21,630 bases of DNA. It comes from Colimorpha_A sp964630635. Its GTDB lineage: Bacteria > Bacillota > Clostridia > Oscillospirales > CAG-272. The translations under genes and the position numbers were made by a program. The stretch covers positions 1 to 21,630 of the forward strand of contig CAZVVM010000024.1 in the NCBI GenBank assembly GCA_964630635.1, given 5' to 3'. Below, piece after piece: positions 1 through 7,929 of the stretch; the first letter of the stretch is position 1; each line of letters begins with the position of its first letter. Under the pieces are notes generated by a model, which worked only from the letters and a program-made list of their open reading frames with translations, ran no database searches and was not told the origin of the DNA.

Positions 1-997
1 CAAGCAGGTGCTTACTCACGGCTGGGTCGTTGACGGTCAGGGACGCGCAATGCACAAGAGCTTGGGTAACGGTGTTGATCCTGCCGACCTTATCAAGGAT
101 TTCGGCGCGGATATAGTTCGTCTTTGGGCTGCTTCCTCCGATTACCACGCGGACGTTCGTTGCTCGAAGGAAATATTCTCCCAGCTTTCCGAGTCCTACC
201 GTAAGATCAGAAACACCGTTCGTATCCTTATGGCGAACGTAAGCGATTTCGATCCCGACAACGATATGGTGGCAGTCGACGAGCTTTACGATATTGACAA
301 ATGGGCGCTTTCGCGTCTTAACAAGCTTGTTAAGAACGTGATCGATTCTTACAACACCTACGCGTTCCACGTAGCATATCACGAGATAAACAACTTCTGC
401 TCCGTTGAGCTTTCGAAGCTTTACGTTGATATTACGAAGGATCGCGTTTATACCGATGCCAAGGACGGCAAGGGACGCCGTGCGGCGCAGACTACGATGT
501 ATATCATTCTCTCGGCTCTTACCCGCCTGCTCGCTCCGATCATCACCTTTACTGCCGATGAAGCTTGGCAGATGATGCCTCACCTTTCCACCGACGATAA
601 GAGAAACGTTATCCTTAACGATATGCCGACCTACGTTGACGCTTACTGCTTCGATGAGATCGAAGAGCGTTACAACGCGCTTTTCGAGCTTCGTGACGAC
701 GTTATGAAGTACCTTGAAGAGGCAAGAGCGGCAAAGACCATCGGTAAGTCGCTTGACGCAAAGGTTGAGATCACCGTTTCCGACAAGGAAAAGTACGCGC
801 TTCTCTCCTCCTTCGGACAGGAGCTTGAAACGGTATTCATCGTATCGGGCGTTACCGTAAACGAGGGCGAGGACGAGATCAAGGTCTCCCCTGCTGACGG
901 CTGCAAGTGCGTTCGTTGCTGGAAGTTCTCCGAAAACGGCAAGGACACCGAGGGCGGATTCCTCTGTATCCGTTGCTCCGATATTCTCGGTCTTTAA
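1..997 (+). CDS. ileS: Isoleucyl-tRNA synthetase, 3' part (partial at window edge)
   Basis: This is the C-terminal third (about 331 residues) of class I isoleucyl-tRNA synthetase, which charges tRNA-Ile in the cytoplasm. The reading frame is already open at base 2, so the 5' end lies outside the window and the GTG at base 8 is not a real start. The visible part opens just before the KMSKS loop, here GRAMHKSLGN, a variant I remember from clostridial IleRS. It continues through the helical anticodon-binding domain (about residues 60-260, WALSRLN, APIITFTADEAW). It ends in a C-terminal zinc knuckle with two cysteine pairs (CVRC...CIRC) typical of bacterial IleRS. The gene stops at TAA 995-997 and lspA starts 6 bases later, so the two are surely cotranscribed. 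The family assignment is firm; only the N-terminal catalytic part is unseen. Confidence 0.97.
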   Translation, partial: KQVLTHGWVVDGQGRAMHKSLGNGVDPADLIKDFGADIVRLWAASSDYHADVRCSKEIFSQLSESYRKIRNTVRILMANVSDFDPDNDMVAVDELYDIDKWALSRLNKLVKNVIDSYNTYAFHVAYHEINNFCSVELSKLYVDITKDRVYTDAKDGKGRRAAQTTMYIILSALTRLLAPIITFTADEAWQMMPHLSTDDKRNVILNDMPTYVDAYCFDEIEERYNALFELRDDVMKYLEEARAAKTIGKSLDAKVEITVSDKEKYALLSSFGQELETVFIVSGVTVNEGEDEIKVSPADGCKCVRCWKFSENGKDTEGGFLCIRCSDILGL

Positions 998-1003
998 TTT
1001 ACG

Positions 1004-1510
1004 ATGCTGATAGTATCTTTCGTCATAATCGCCTTATCTGTCATTCTCGATCAGATAACGAAGGTTATCGCGCTTAATGATCTTGAACCGATTGCATCGC
1101 ACCCCTTTATTCCCGGACTTATTGAGTTTCGTTTTACGACGAATCCCGGTATTGCCTTCGGTATGCTGGGCGGTCAGGGCTGGCTGTTTATACCGATATC
1201 GAGTATCGCAATAATTCTCGTCGTATTCGTACTGATATACTTCAGAAAGAAGCTTTCACCGCTTCTTTCCGTGGCACTTTCCATGATCGCGGGCGGCGGT
1301 GTCGGAAACCAGATTGACAGAATTTTCCGCGGCGAGGTCATTGATTTTCTGAACTTTCAGTTTATCGACTTCCCGATATTCAACGTTGCCGACTGCTTCG
1401 TTTCAGTCGGGTGCGTGCTTGCGGGTATTTCGGTAATATTCTTCGACAGATGGGTATTGTTCGACGACAAGGATAAGAAAAAAATATCCGGAGAAAAGAA
1501 TGATAAATAA
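1004..1510 (+). CDS. lspA: Lipoprotein signal peptidase (signal peptidase II)
   Basis: LspA is the aspartyl protease in the cytoplasmic membrane that cleaves signal peptides from diacylglyceryl-modified prolipoproteins. The 168-residue protein has the usual length and four hydrophobic segments (about residues 3-20, 60-79, 86-102 and 128-147). Family motifs are present: DQITK near residue 16, NPGIAFG at 47-53, GNQIDR at 101-106, VIDF with catalytic Asp114, and FNVAD with catalytic Asp130. A stop directly upstream in frame (the ileS TAA) fixes ATG 1004 as the first possible start. No good Shine-Dalgarno site is visible there, so coupling to ileS is likely. Its 3' end overlaps rluD by 11 bases. 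A natural substrate in this window is the lipoprotein at 7930-8322. Confidence 0.96.
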   Translation: MLIVSFVIIALSVILDQITKVIALNDLEPIASHPFIPGLIEFRFTTNPGIAFGMLGGQGWLFIPISSIAIILVVFVLIYFRKKLSPLLSVALSMIAGGGVGNQIDRIFRGEVIDFLNFQFIDFPIFNVADCFVSVGCVLAGISVIFFDRWVLFDDKDKKKISGEKNDK

Positions 1511-2423
1511 CGAAAGCGTCGGCTTACGTCTTGACGTTTATGTGGCGGAACGCGAGTCAATTACGCGTTCCGCCTCTGCAAAATTGATAGAAAGCGGCGC
1601 CGTTACGGTAAACGGCGAAGCGGTAAGTAAAAACTACCGCTTGCGCGAGGGTGATACCGTTGATACAGTCATTCCCGAGCCGACGCCCGATAAGGCGGAG
1701 CCGGAAAACATACCGCTTGACATAGTTTACGAGGACGATGACCTGCTCGTAGTTAATAAGCCCAAAGGAATGGTCGTTCATCCTGCGGCGGGAAACGAAA
1801 GCGGAACGCTCGTAAACGCCCTGCTCTACCACTGCGGAGATTCGCTTTCGGGAATAAACGGCGTTATCCGCCCAGGGATCGTTCACCGTATCGACAAGGA
1901 CACATCGGGGCTTCTCGTCGTTGCAAAAAACGACTTCTCGCACGTTTCCCTTACAGAGCAGATATCTTCACACACCTTCGACCGCTTCTACCACGCGATC
2001 TCGCTCGGGCATCTGAAAGAGGAAAGCGGACGAATCAACAAGCCAATAGGCCGCCATCCCGTTGACCGCAAGAAAATGGCGATAGTCAAGGACGGGCGCG
2101 ACGCGGCGACCAATTACAAGGTTCTGACGCCGCTTGACGGCGCGGACTATATCGAGCTTAAGCTTGAGACGGGACGGACGCATCAGATAAGAGTTCATCT
2201 TTCCTCGCTCGGTCATCCGCTTATGGGTGATACCGTTTACGGCGGTGGTAAGACTAAATTCGAGAGTCAGCATCCGTCGCTTATTTCGGGACAGTGTCTG
2301 CACGCGAAGACCATCTCGTTTATTCACCCGAGAAGCGGTGAATATATGTCGTTTGACAGCCCCCTTCCCGACTATTTCAAGAAGCTTCTGACACTCCTCG
2401 GAGGAACGGAAATCAATGGGTAA
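1500..2423 (+). CDS. rluD: RluD-type 23S rRNA pseudouridine synthase
   Basis: This RluA/RluD-family enzyme isomerises uridines to pseudouridine in 23S rRNA (helix 69 in the E. coli RluD model). The 307-residue protein has an N-terminal S4 RNA-binding domain (about residues 8-60, RLDVYVAE...GAVTVNG) and then the catalytic domain. The signature HRIDKDTSGLLVVAK starts at residue 129, with Asp132 as the catalytic aspartate. The RTHQIRVHL and HPLMGDTVYGG motifs follow. GGAGA at 1490-1494 serves ATG 1500, which overlaps the end of lspA by 11 bases. The lspA-rluD order is common in Firmicutes. The 3' end overlaps the next gene by 8 bases. The exact target uridines cannot be told from sequence; the family is certain. 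Confidence 0.95.
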   Translation: MINNESVGLRLDVYVAERESITRSASAKLIESGAVTVNGEAVSKNYRLREGDTVDTVIPEPTPDKAEPENIPLDIVYEDDDLLVVNKPKGMVVHPAAGNESGTLVNALLYHCGDSLSGINGVIRPGIVHRIDKDTSGLLVVAKNDFSHVSLTEQISSHTFDRFYHAISLGHLKEESGRINKPIGRHPVDRKKMAIVKDGRDAATNYKVLTPLDGADYIELKLETGRTHQIRVHLSSLGHPLMGDTVYGGGKTKFESQHPSLISGQCLHAKTISFIHPRSGEYMSFDSPLPDYFKKLLTLLGGTEING

Positions 2424-3183
2424 ATTCGATAACATCCTTATATTAAGCGATTTCGACGGCACCTTTGCGGGAAGCAAGGGACGAATGGTCGAAAGGAATC
2501 TCGAGGCAATCGAATACTTCAAAAGCAACGGCGGACGTTTCACGATGTCAACGGGGCGGCTTCCCTGTATGCTGAATATCGTTTTCCCGAACTTCCGCGA
2601 GGTCGTTAATTACCCTCTCATTCTCGCAAACGGCTCGATTTTGTTTGATCCTAAAACCGACACGATCTTATCCGAGCTTTTCTACGACGGCGTTCAGGCG
2701 CGGCTCGACATCAAGGATGTAATGAGCAAATTCGACGTTATCAAGTTCGCCTGCTACACCGACGACGGAGAGCTTCAAAGCGGAATTACTCCCGACGAGG
2801 CGGTAGGCAATAAGTGGCGCAAGGCAAATCTCACCTACGCTAACGACGATGAAGCTATCCGCGCCCGTGACTATATAAACGAAACCTACGGCGACCGCTA
2901 CGCTTGCTTCCGTTCAAGCTACTCCTTTACCGAGATCGTCGGAATTGATTCGGGCAAGGGCAAAAGGATTTCGGCACTTCGGTCGCTCTCCGATAAGAAG
3001 CTGACGGTATGCTGTATCGGTGACTTTGAAAACGATATTGAGATGCTGAAAATAGGCGACGTTGCGTTTTGCCCGTCGAACGCCATTGACGAAGTGAAAA
3101 ATATTTGCGACCACGTCGTATGTCATCATAACGACGGCGCAGTCGCGGATATGATAAAGATAATAGAGGAACAATACATTTGA
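2416..3183 (+). CDS. Cof-type HAD-IIB family phosphatase
   Basis: This 255-residue cytoplasmic protein belongs to the haloacid dehalogenase superfamily, subclass IIB (Cof type), which dephosphorylates sugar phosphates, nucleotides or cofactor precursors in a Mg-dependent reaction. Motif I is SDFDGT (Asp12 nucleophile, Asp14 acid/base). Motif II is STGR at residues 45-48. A conserved Lys lies in GKGKR near 181, and motif IV is GDFENDIEM with Asp203 and Asp207 for metal. The region between about 90 and 180 is the cap, which sets specificity and which I cannot read. ATG 2416 lies inside the rluD stop region, with a GAGGAA site just upstream, so it is translationally coupled. The physiological substrate is unknown. 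Confidence 0.9.
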   Translation: MGKFDNILILSDFDGTFAGSKGRMVERNLEAIEYFKSNGGRFTMSTGRLPCMLNIVFPNFREVVNYPLILANGSILFDPKTDTILSELFYDGVQARLDIKDVMSKFDVIKFACYTDDGELQSGITPDEAVGNKWRKANLTYANDDEAIRARDYINETYGDRYACFRSSYSFTEIVGIDSGKGKRISALRSLSDKKLTVCCIGDFENDIEMLKIGDVAFCPSNAIDEVKNICDHVVCHHNDGAVADMIKIIEEQYI

Positions 3184-3189
3184 CTAAAC

Positions 3190-3205
3190 GCCGCTCATTC
3201 GCGGC
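3190..3205 (+). other. Small stem-loop next to the metG ribosome binding site
   Basis: A 5-bp GC stem (GCCGC, 6-base loop, GCGGC) sits in the only real gap of the operon. It directly abuts the AAGGAGG Shine-Dalgarno site at 3206-3212. There is no T-tract, so it is not an intrinsic terminator. It could protect an mRNA end or tune metG initiation; this is inference from position only. Confidence 0.35.
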
Positions 3206-3217
3206 AAGGAGGACAAA

Positions 3218-5131
3218 ATGAAAGAAAAGTTTTATATCACAACAGCGATAGCTTACAGCTCGCGCAAGCCGCATATCGGCAATACCTTTGAGGTCATTAT
3301 GACCGACGCTATCGCACGCTACAAGAGAAAACAGGGCTACGACGTGTTTTTCTTAACGGGTACCGACGAACACGGTCAGAAGATCGAAAACTGTGCTAAA
3401 GAAGCAGGTATCACACCGAAGGAATACGTTGACGGCGTAGCAGGACAGATAAAGGATATCTGGGATCTTATGGGCGCGTCCTACGACCATTTTATCCGCA
3501 CGACAGACGACTATCACGAGGCGGCAGTTTCCGCAATCTTCAAGAAGCTCTACGACAAGGGCGATATATACAAGAGCGAATACGAGGGCTGGTACTGCGA
3601 GCCCTGCGAGGCGTTCCTTACAGACAGCCAGATAGTCGACGGCAAGTGTCCCGACTGCGGACGCGAGGTCAAGAAGATGAAGGAGGAATCCTACTTCTTC
3701 CGTATGAGCGCATACCAGGATCGCCTGATGAAGCACATCGAGGAGCATCCCGAGTTTATCGAGCCCGAGGCAAGAAAGAAGGAAATGGTAAACAACTTCT
3801 TAAAGCCCGGTCTTCAGGATCTTTGCGTATCCCGCAGCTCCTTCAAGTGGGGTGTTCCCGTATCGTTTGACGACAAGCACGTTATCTACGTCTGGATAGA
3901 CGCGCTTTCGAACTACATCACGGCTCTCGGCTACAATCCCGAGCTTCCCGAAACGGATGCCTTCAAGAAGAACTGGCCTGCCGACGTTCATATCATAGGT
4001 AAGGACATCATGCGTTTCCACACGATCTACTGGCCTATCATTCTTATGGCACTCGATCTGCCGCTTCCGAAAAAGGTGTTCGGGCATCCTTGGCTTAACG
4101 TCGGTGCTGACAAAATGAGTAAGTCGAAGGGCAACAGCATTTACGCCGACGACCTCGCAGGTATTATCGGCGTTGACGCGGTAAGAGAATACGTGCTTGC
4201 GGAAATGCCTTACCTCAACGACGGAAGCATCACGTTTGACAACATCATCACCCGCTACAATACCGACCTTGCAAACAACCTCGGAAACCTCGTCAACCGT
4301 ACTCTTGCGATGACTGCAAAGTATTTTGACGGTATCGTTCCCTCCCCCGCCGCTGAAAATGAGGTCGATGCTGACCTTAAGGCGTGCGTACAGAAAGCGT
4401 ACGACGATATGGTCGCGCAGATGGACAGCTATCATATTGCCGATGCAGTTGAGACAGTATTCGGTGTGTTCCGCCGTGCTAACAAGTATATCGACGAGAC
4501 GACTCCTTGGACTCTTGCTAAAAACGGCGACACCGAGCGTCTGTCTACCGTAATTTACAATCTTCTCGAAACTATCCGCGTCGGTGCCGTTATGGTCGAG
4601 CCGTTTATGCCTTCGACTGCGGTCGCCATTCTCAACCAGCTCGGCACGACTGTTGACTGCTACAAATTCGGCGGTCTTGAAGCAGGAAAGCCGATAGGAG
4701 AGGCAAAGGTTCTCTTCTCCCGTCTTGACGAGAAGGAGACCCTCGAGAAGCTTGAAGCGATGAATCCCCCGAAGGCGCCTGCTGTTCCCGTTCCCGAGGA
4801 TCAGGAACAGGAGATCGGAATTGAAAGCTTCGGTGCTGTTGAGCTTCGTACTGCGCAGGTAATTGCCTGCGAGAGAATCCCGAAGGCAAAGAAGCTTCTC
4901 AAGCTTCAGCTTGACCTCGGCTACGAGCAGAGACAGGTTGCGTCGGGCATTGCAAAGTGCTACGCTCCCGAGGATCTTATCGGAAAGAAGCTGATCGTCG
5001 TTGCAAACCTCAAGCCCGCAGTTCTTTGCGGAGTTGAGAGCAACGGAATGATACTCGCATCGGGCGAGGGCGATCAGATAAAGGTCGTGTTCCTTGATGA
5101 CGACACGCCCCTCGGACAGAGAGTAAGATGA
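3218..5131 (+). CDS. metG: Methionyl-tRNA synthetase with C-terminal tRNA-binding domain
   Basis: This class I synthetase charges tRNA-Met and initiator tRNA. The 637-residue protein has a Rossmann catalytic domain with the HIGH-type motif PHIGN (residues 18-22). One four-cysteine zinc knuckle is formed by Cys127/Cys130 and Cys144/Cys147, and KMSKS occupies residues 299-303. The helical anticodon-binding domain follows (about 350-500). After a Pro-rich linker (NPPKAPAVPVPED), residues about 535-637 form an EMAP-II/Trbp111-like OB-fold tRNA-binding domain that usually mediates dimerisation. AAGGAGG at 3206-3212 is a perfect ribosome binding site for ATG 3218. The stop overlaps the tatD start as ATGA. 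Length and domain order are standard for Clostridia. Confidence 0.97.
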   Translation: MKEKFYITTAIAYSSRKPHIGNTFEVIMTDAIARYKRKQGYDVFFLTGTDEHGQKIENCAKEAGITPKEYVDGVAGQIKDIWDLMGASYDHFIRTTDDYHEAAVSAIFKKLYDKGDIYKSEYEGWYCEPCEAFLTDSQIVDGKCPDCGREVKKMKEESYFFRMSAYQDRLMKHIEEHPEFIEPEARKKEMVNNFLKPGLQDLCVSRSSFKWGVPVSFDDKHVIYVWIDALSNYITALGYNPELPETDAFKKNWPADVHIIGKDIMRFHTIYWPIILMALDLPLPKKVFGHPWLNVGADKMSKSKGNSIYADDLAGIIGVDAVREYVLAEMPYLNDGSITFDNIITRYNTDLANNLGNLVNRTLAMTAKYFDGIVPSPAAENEVDADLKACVQKAYDDMVAQMDSYHIADAVETVFGVFRRANKYIDETTPWTLAKNGDTERLSTVIYNLLETIRVGAVMVEPFMPSTAVAILNQLGTTVDCYKFGGLEAGKPIGEAKVLFSRLDEKETLEKLEAMNPPKAPAVPVPEDQEQEIGIESFGAVELRTAQVIACERIPKAKKLLKLQLDLGYEQRQVASGIAKCYAPEDLIGKKLIVVANLKPAVLCGVESNGMILASGEGDQIKVVFLDDDTPLGQRVR

Positions 5132-5922
5132 TAATTTTCGATTCCCACGCGCATTATAACGACGATAAATTCGGATCCTCCGACGAGCGCGACGCGAAGA
5201 TACGGGAGATAATGGACGGCGGCGTAAAGTACATCCTCAACGCCGGTACAAGTCACGCTTCGTCACGCGAAAGCTTGAAGATCGCAGAAAATTTCGACGG
5301 GTTTTACGCGTCGGTCGGTATTCATCCGTCGGATCTGTATGACCTAACTGATCCCTACGCGGCGCTGAAGGAAATTGAAGCGCTTGCTTCTCACCCAAAG
5401 GCGGTTGCCATCGGGGAGATCGGACTTGATTACCACTGGCACGAGGAACGTCACGATTTTCAGAAGGAATTTCTGCATTATCAGCTTGACTTGGCTGAAA
5501 AGCTTGACCTTCCCGTCATAATCCACGACCGTGAGGCGCACGGCGACTGCCTTGACGCCGTGTTTGCCCATCCGAACGTTCGCGGTGTATTCCACAGTTA
5601 CAGCGGAAGCGCCGAGAGTGCGAAGGAGCTTGTAAAGCGGGGATGGTACATTTCCTTTTCGGGAGTCGTTACCTTCAAAAACGCTTCGCGCCTATCCGAG
5701 ATAGTTCCGACGATCCCCGACGACCGAATCCTCGTCGAAACCGACTGCCCGTATCTTACGCCCCACCCGCACCGCGGTGAGCGCAACGATTCGAGCTACC
5801 TCACTTATACGATAGAAAAGCTTGCTTCTCTTCGCGGAGCTACCCCCGACGAGATCGCATCCTTAACGCTAAAAAATGCCGCAACGCTGTTCAGCAAGTG
5901 CGGAATAATCAATGAGGAATAA
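5128..5922 (+). CDS. tatD: TatD-family metal-dependent hydrolase / DNase
   Basis: This 264-residue amidohydrolase-fold TIM barrel belongs to the TatD/YcfH family. E. coli TatD is a 3'-5' exonuclease acting on DNA and RNA, with roles in DNA repair and RNA quality control. Metal ligands are visible: His7 and His9 in DSHAHY, Glu97 in IGEIGLDY, His133 in IIHDREAH, His156 in FHSYSG and Asp206 in ETDCPYL. The family signature PHRGERNDSSY follows at 214-224. ATG 5128 overlaps the metG TGA by 4 bases (ATGA), so the pair is coupled; metG-tatD is a frequent Firmicutes gene pair. The gene symbol is used in the family sense. Confidence 0.94.
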   Translation: MIIFDSHAHYNDDKFGSSDERDAKIREIMDGGVKYILNAGTSHASSRESLKIAENFDGFYASVGIHPSDLYDLTDPYAALKEIEALASHPKAVAIGEIGLDYHWHEERHDFQKEFLHYQLDLAEKLDLPVIIHDREAHGDCLDAVFAHPNVRGVFHSYSGSAESAKELVKRGWYISFSGVVTFKNASRLSEIVPTIPDDRILVETDCPYLTPHPHRGERNDSSYLTYTIEKLASLRGATPDEIASLTLKNAATLFSKCGIINEE

Positions 5923-5925
5923 ACT

Positions 5926-7380
5926 ATGTATAGCTATTTAAGAGAAAACTACACGATGCTCTTTGATTTCTATGAGCTGACAATGGGTAACGGATATTTT
6001 CTTTCGGGCTACGAGGACAAAATATCCTACTTCGACGTTTTCTACCGAAAGAATCCCGACGACGGCGGTTTCGCTATCGCCTGCGGTCTCGATCAGGTCA
6101 TTGACTACGTAAACGATCTGAAGTTCTCCGACGACGATATTGATTTTCTCCGTTCAAAGGGTTGCTTTGACGAAAAGTTCCTTTCGTATCTTCGCACGTT
6201 CAAGTTCGAAGGCGACATCTGGGCGGTTCCCGAGGGAACTGTCATATTCCCCGGCGAACCGATAATGACGGTTCGCGCAAAGACGATCGAGGCGCAGTTT
6301 ATCGAGACCTTTGTGCTTCTCACGCTCAATCATCAGACGATGATCGCAACGAAGGCGTCACGAATCGTCCGTGCTGCCGAGGGCAGACCGGTAAGCGAAT
6401 TCGGCTCGCGCCGCGCACAGGGACCGTCCGGCGCTATTCTCGGTGCAAGAGCTTCCTATATTGCAGGTTGCTCGGGTACTGCCTGTGCTATTGCGGAGGA
6501 GCGCTTCGGCGTTCCTGCAACGGGAACGATGGCTCATTCCTGGGTACTTATGTTTGACTCCGAATTCGAGGCGTTCGACACCTACTGTTCCCTTTATCCC
6601 AATGCTGCAACGCTTCTCGTTGACACCTACAACGTAATTCAAAGCGGCGTTCCGAACGCTATAAAGGCGTTCAAGAAGCACGGAATTACCAAGTGCGGTA
6701 TCCGTATCGACTCGGGAGACCTTGCGTATCTATCGCGCAAGGCGCGCAAGATGCTTGACGAGGCGGGACTTACCGAATGTAAGATAATCGCTTCCAATTC
6801 TCTTGATGAGTACATCATCCGCGACCTGCTCAAGCAGGGGGCAAAGCTTGACGCATTCGGCGTCGGCGAACGCCTTATAACCTCAAAGAGCACGCCCGTT
6901 TTCGGCGGCGTTTACAAGCTTTGTGCGGTTGAAAACGACAAGGGCGAGATAATCCCGAAGATAAAGATAAGCGAAAACCCCGAGAAGGTCACGACGCCTC
7001 ATTTCAAGAAGGTATACCGTCTTATCGAGAAGGAAAGCGGAAAGGCGATTGCCGACTATCTGACTGTCTACGATGAAACGGTTGACACGAGCAAGCCGCT
7101 TACGATATTCGATCCTATTTATACCTGGAAGGAAAAGACGCTTACCGACTTTGAGGCAGTTGAGCTTCTTAAGCCGATATTCATAAACGGCGTTTGCGTT
7201 TACGACCGTCCGTCGACCGAGGAGATACGCAAGCACTGTCAAGAAGAGCTTAACCGTCAGTGGGACGAGGTAAAGCGTTTCGAAAATCCTCATAACTACT
7301 ACGTTGACCTTTCTCCGAAGCTTTGGGACATCAAGCAGATGATGCTTCACGGCTTGCTGAAAACGGAGGAAAATAAATGA
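5926..7380 (+). CDS. pncB: Nicotinate phosphoribosyltransferase
   Basis: The enzyme converts nicotinate and PRPP to nicotinate mononucleotide with ATP hydrolysis, the entry step of the Preiss-Handler NAD salvage route. The 484-residue length matches the Gram-positive-type family. Visible motifs are the N-terminal DFYELTMGNGYF, EFGSRRAQGPSGA (residues 158-170), GTMAHSWV with the probable phosphorylated His204, RIDSGDL, and the late GVGERLITSKSTPVFGGVYKL. GAGGAA at 5914-5919 precedes ATG 5926, 3 bases after the tatD stop. Its end overlaps mgsA by 4 bases (ATGA) and GGAGGA at 7365-7370 lies inside its last codons. Placement in a translation operon suggests constitutive housekeeping expression (inference). 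Confidence 0.95.
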   Translation: MYSYLRENYTMLFDFYELTMGNGYFLSGYEDKISYFDVFYRKNPDDGGFAIACGLDQVIDYVNDLKFSDDDIDFLRSKGCFDEKFLSYLRTFKFEGDIWAVPEGTVIFPGEPIMTVRAKTIEAQFIETFVLLTLNHQTMIATKASRIVRAAEGRPVSEFGSRRAQGPSGAILGARASYIAGCSGTACAIAEERFGVPATGTMAHSWVLMFDSEFEAFDTYCSLYPNAATLLVDTYNVIQSGVPNAIKAFKKHGITKCGIRIDSGDLAYLSRKARKMLDEAGLTECKIIASNSLDEYIIRDLLKQGAKLDAFGVGERLITSKSTPVFGGVYKLCAVENDKGEIIPKIKISENPEKVTTPHFKKVYRLIEKESGKAIADYLTVYDETVDTSKPLTIFDPIYTWKEKTLTDFEAVELLKPIFINGVCVYDRPSTEEIRKHCQEELNRQWDEVKRFENPHNYYVDLSPKLWDIKQMMLHGLLKTEENK

Positions 7381-7742
7381 GTAAAAGAATCGCGCTTATC
7401 GCGCACGATAATATGAAGCCCATAATGATCGAGTGGTGTAAGGAAAATAAGGAAAAGCTTTCAGAGCATTTCCTTTGCGGAACGGGTACGACGGCGACAA
7501 AGATAAACGAGGCAACGAAGCTTCCCGTTAAGGCGTATTTGAGCGGTCCCCTCGGCGGCGACCAGCAGATAGGCGCTAAGGTCGCGGCAGGAGAAATTGA
7601 CATAATAATCTTCTTCTCCGATCCGCTTACCGCGATGCCTCACGATCCCGACGTAAAGGCACTTCTCCGTATCGCGCAGGTCTACGACATACCGATTGCA
7701 AACAACAAAGCGACCGCAGACTGTATACTTAAATCTCTATAA
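7377..7742 (+). CDS. mgsA: Methylglyoxal synthase
   Basis: MgsA converts dihydroxyacetone phosphate to methylglyoxal and phosphate, a glycolytic bypass that releases phosphate when sugar phosphates accumulate. The 121-residue protein carries the full core: IALIAHDNMK at 5-14, CGTGTTA (34-40) for phosphate binding, SGPLGGDQQIGA with catalytic Asp62, and FFSDPLTAMPHDPDVKALLR with His89. It is shorter than the 152-residue E. coli enzyme, mainly at the ends, which is usual for Firmicutes forms. ATG 7377 overlaps the pncB stop and uses GGAGGA at 7365-7370. This is the last gene of the operon; a strong terminator begins 7 bases after its stop. Confidence 0.95.
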   Translation: MSKRIALIAHDNMKPIMIEWCKENKEKLSEHFLCGTGTTATKINEATKLPVKAYLSGPLGGDQQIGAKVAAGEIDIIIFFSDPLTAMPHDPDVKALLRIAQVYDIPIANNKATADCILKSL

Positions 7743-7748
7743 TCAATG

Positions 7749-7780
7749 AAAAAGCACGCTTCGTTTGAAGCGTGCTTTTT
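7749..7780. terminator. Bidirectional intrinsic terminator (mgsA end / small-ORF end)
   Basis: A perfect 14-bp stem (AAAAAGCACGCTTC and its complement) closes a GTTT loop. The A-run and T-run at the two ends supply a U-tract in either direction. It lies 6 bases after the mgsA stop on the + strand and 8 bases after the 40-aa ORF stop on the - strand, so it should terminate both convergent operons. Confidence 0.93.
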
Positions 7781-7788
7781 ACGTTCAA

Positions 7789-7911
7789 TTATTCTCCGAG
7801 ACCTTCGACACCGGGAAGGTTATATTCGTCTCCGCCAAGAGAGACCGTGATTACATCCTCGTTATCAAAGATTATCGTCTCGCATTCAGGAGAAGTGAAT
7901 TTCTCGTTCAT
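7789..7911 (-). CDS. 40-aa small ORF, hypothetical peptide with acidic, Gly-rich tail
   Basis: This is a short reading frame. ATG 7911 is chosen over an in-frame ATG at 7917 because the AAAGGA site at 7920-7925 stands 8 bases from 7911 but only 2 from 7917. The peptide starts MNEKFTSPECETIIF, continues DNEDVITVS, and ends YNLPGVEGLGE. It is strongly acidic, has one Cys and no signal peptide or membrane segment. The layout 'x-K-[FY]-x-x-P-x-x-E-x-I-x-F-x-x-E-D-V-I-x-[TV]-S + acidic/Gly tail' resembles, from memory, many 40-60-residue hypothetical peptides of gut Clostridia of unknown role. It lies 18 bases after the lipoprotein gene in the same transcript and just before the terminator. Function is unknown; a leader/core-like precursor peptide is one possibility but no maturation enzyme is nearby. 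Confidence 0.72.
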   Translation of the reverse strand: MNEKFTSPECETIIFDNEDVITVSLGGDEYNLPGVEGLGE

Positions 7912-7929
7912 ATTCATCGTCCTTTCGTT

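Noticed and set aside
3184..3217. T-box or SAM riboswitch before metG
   Set aside because: Only 34 bases separate the genes, too short for either element, and there is no terminator.
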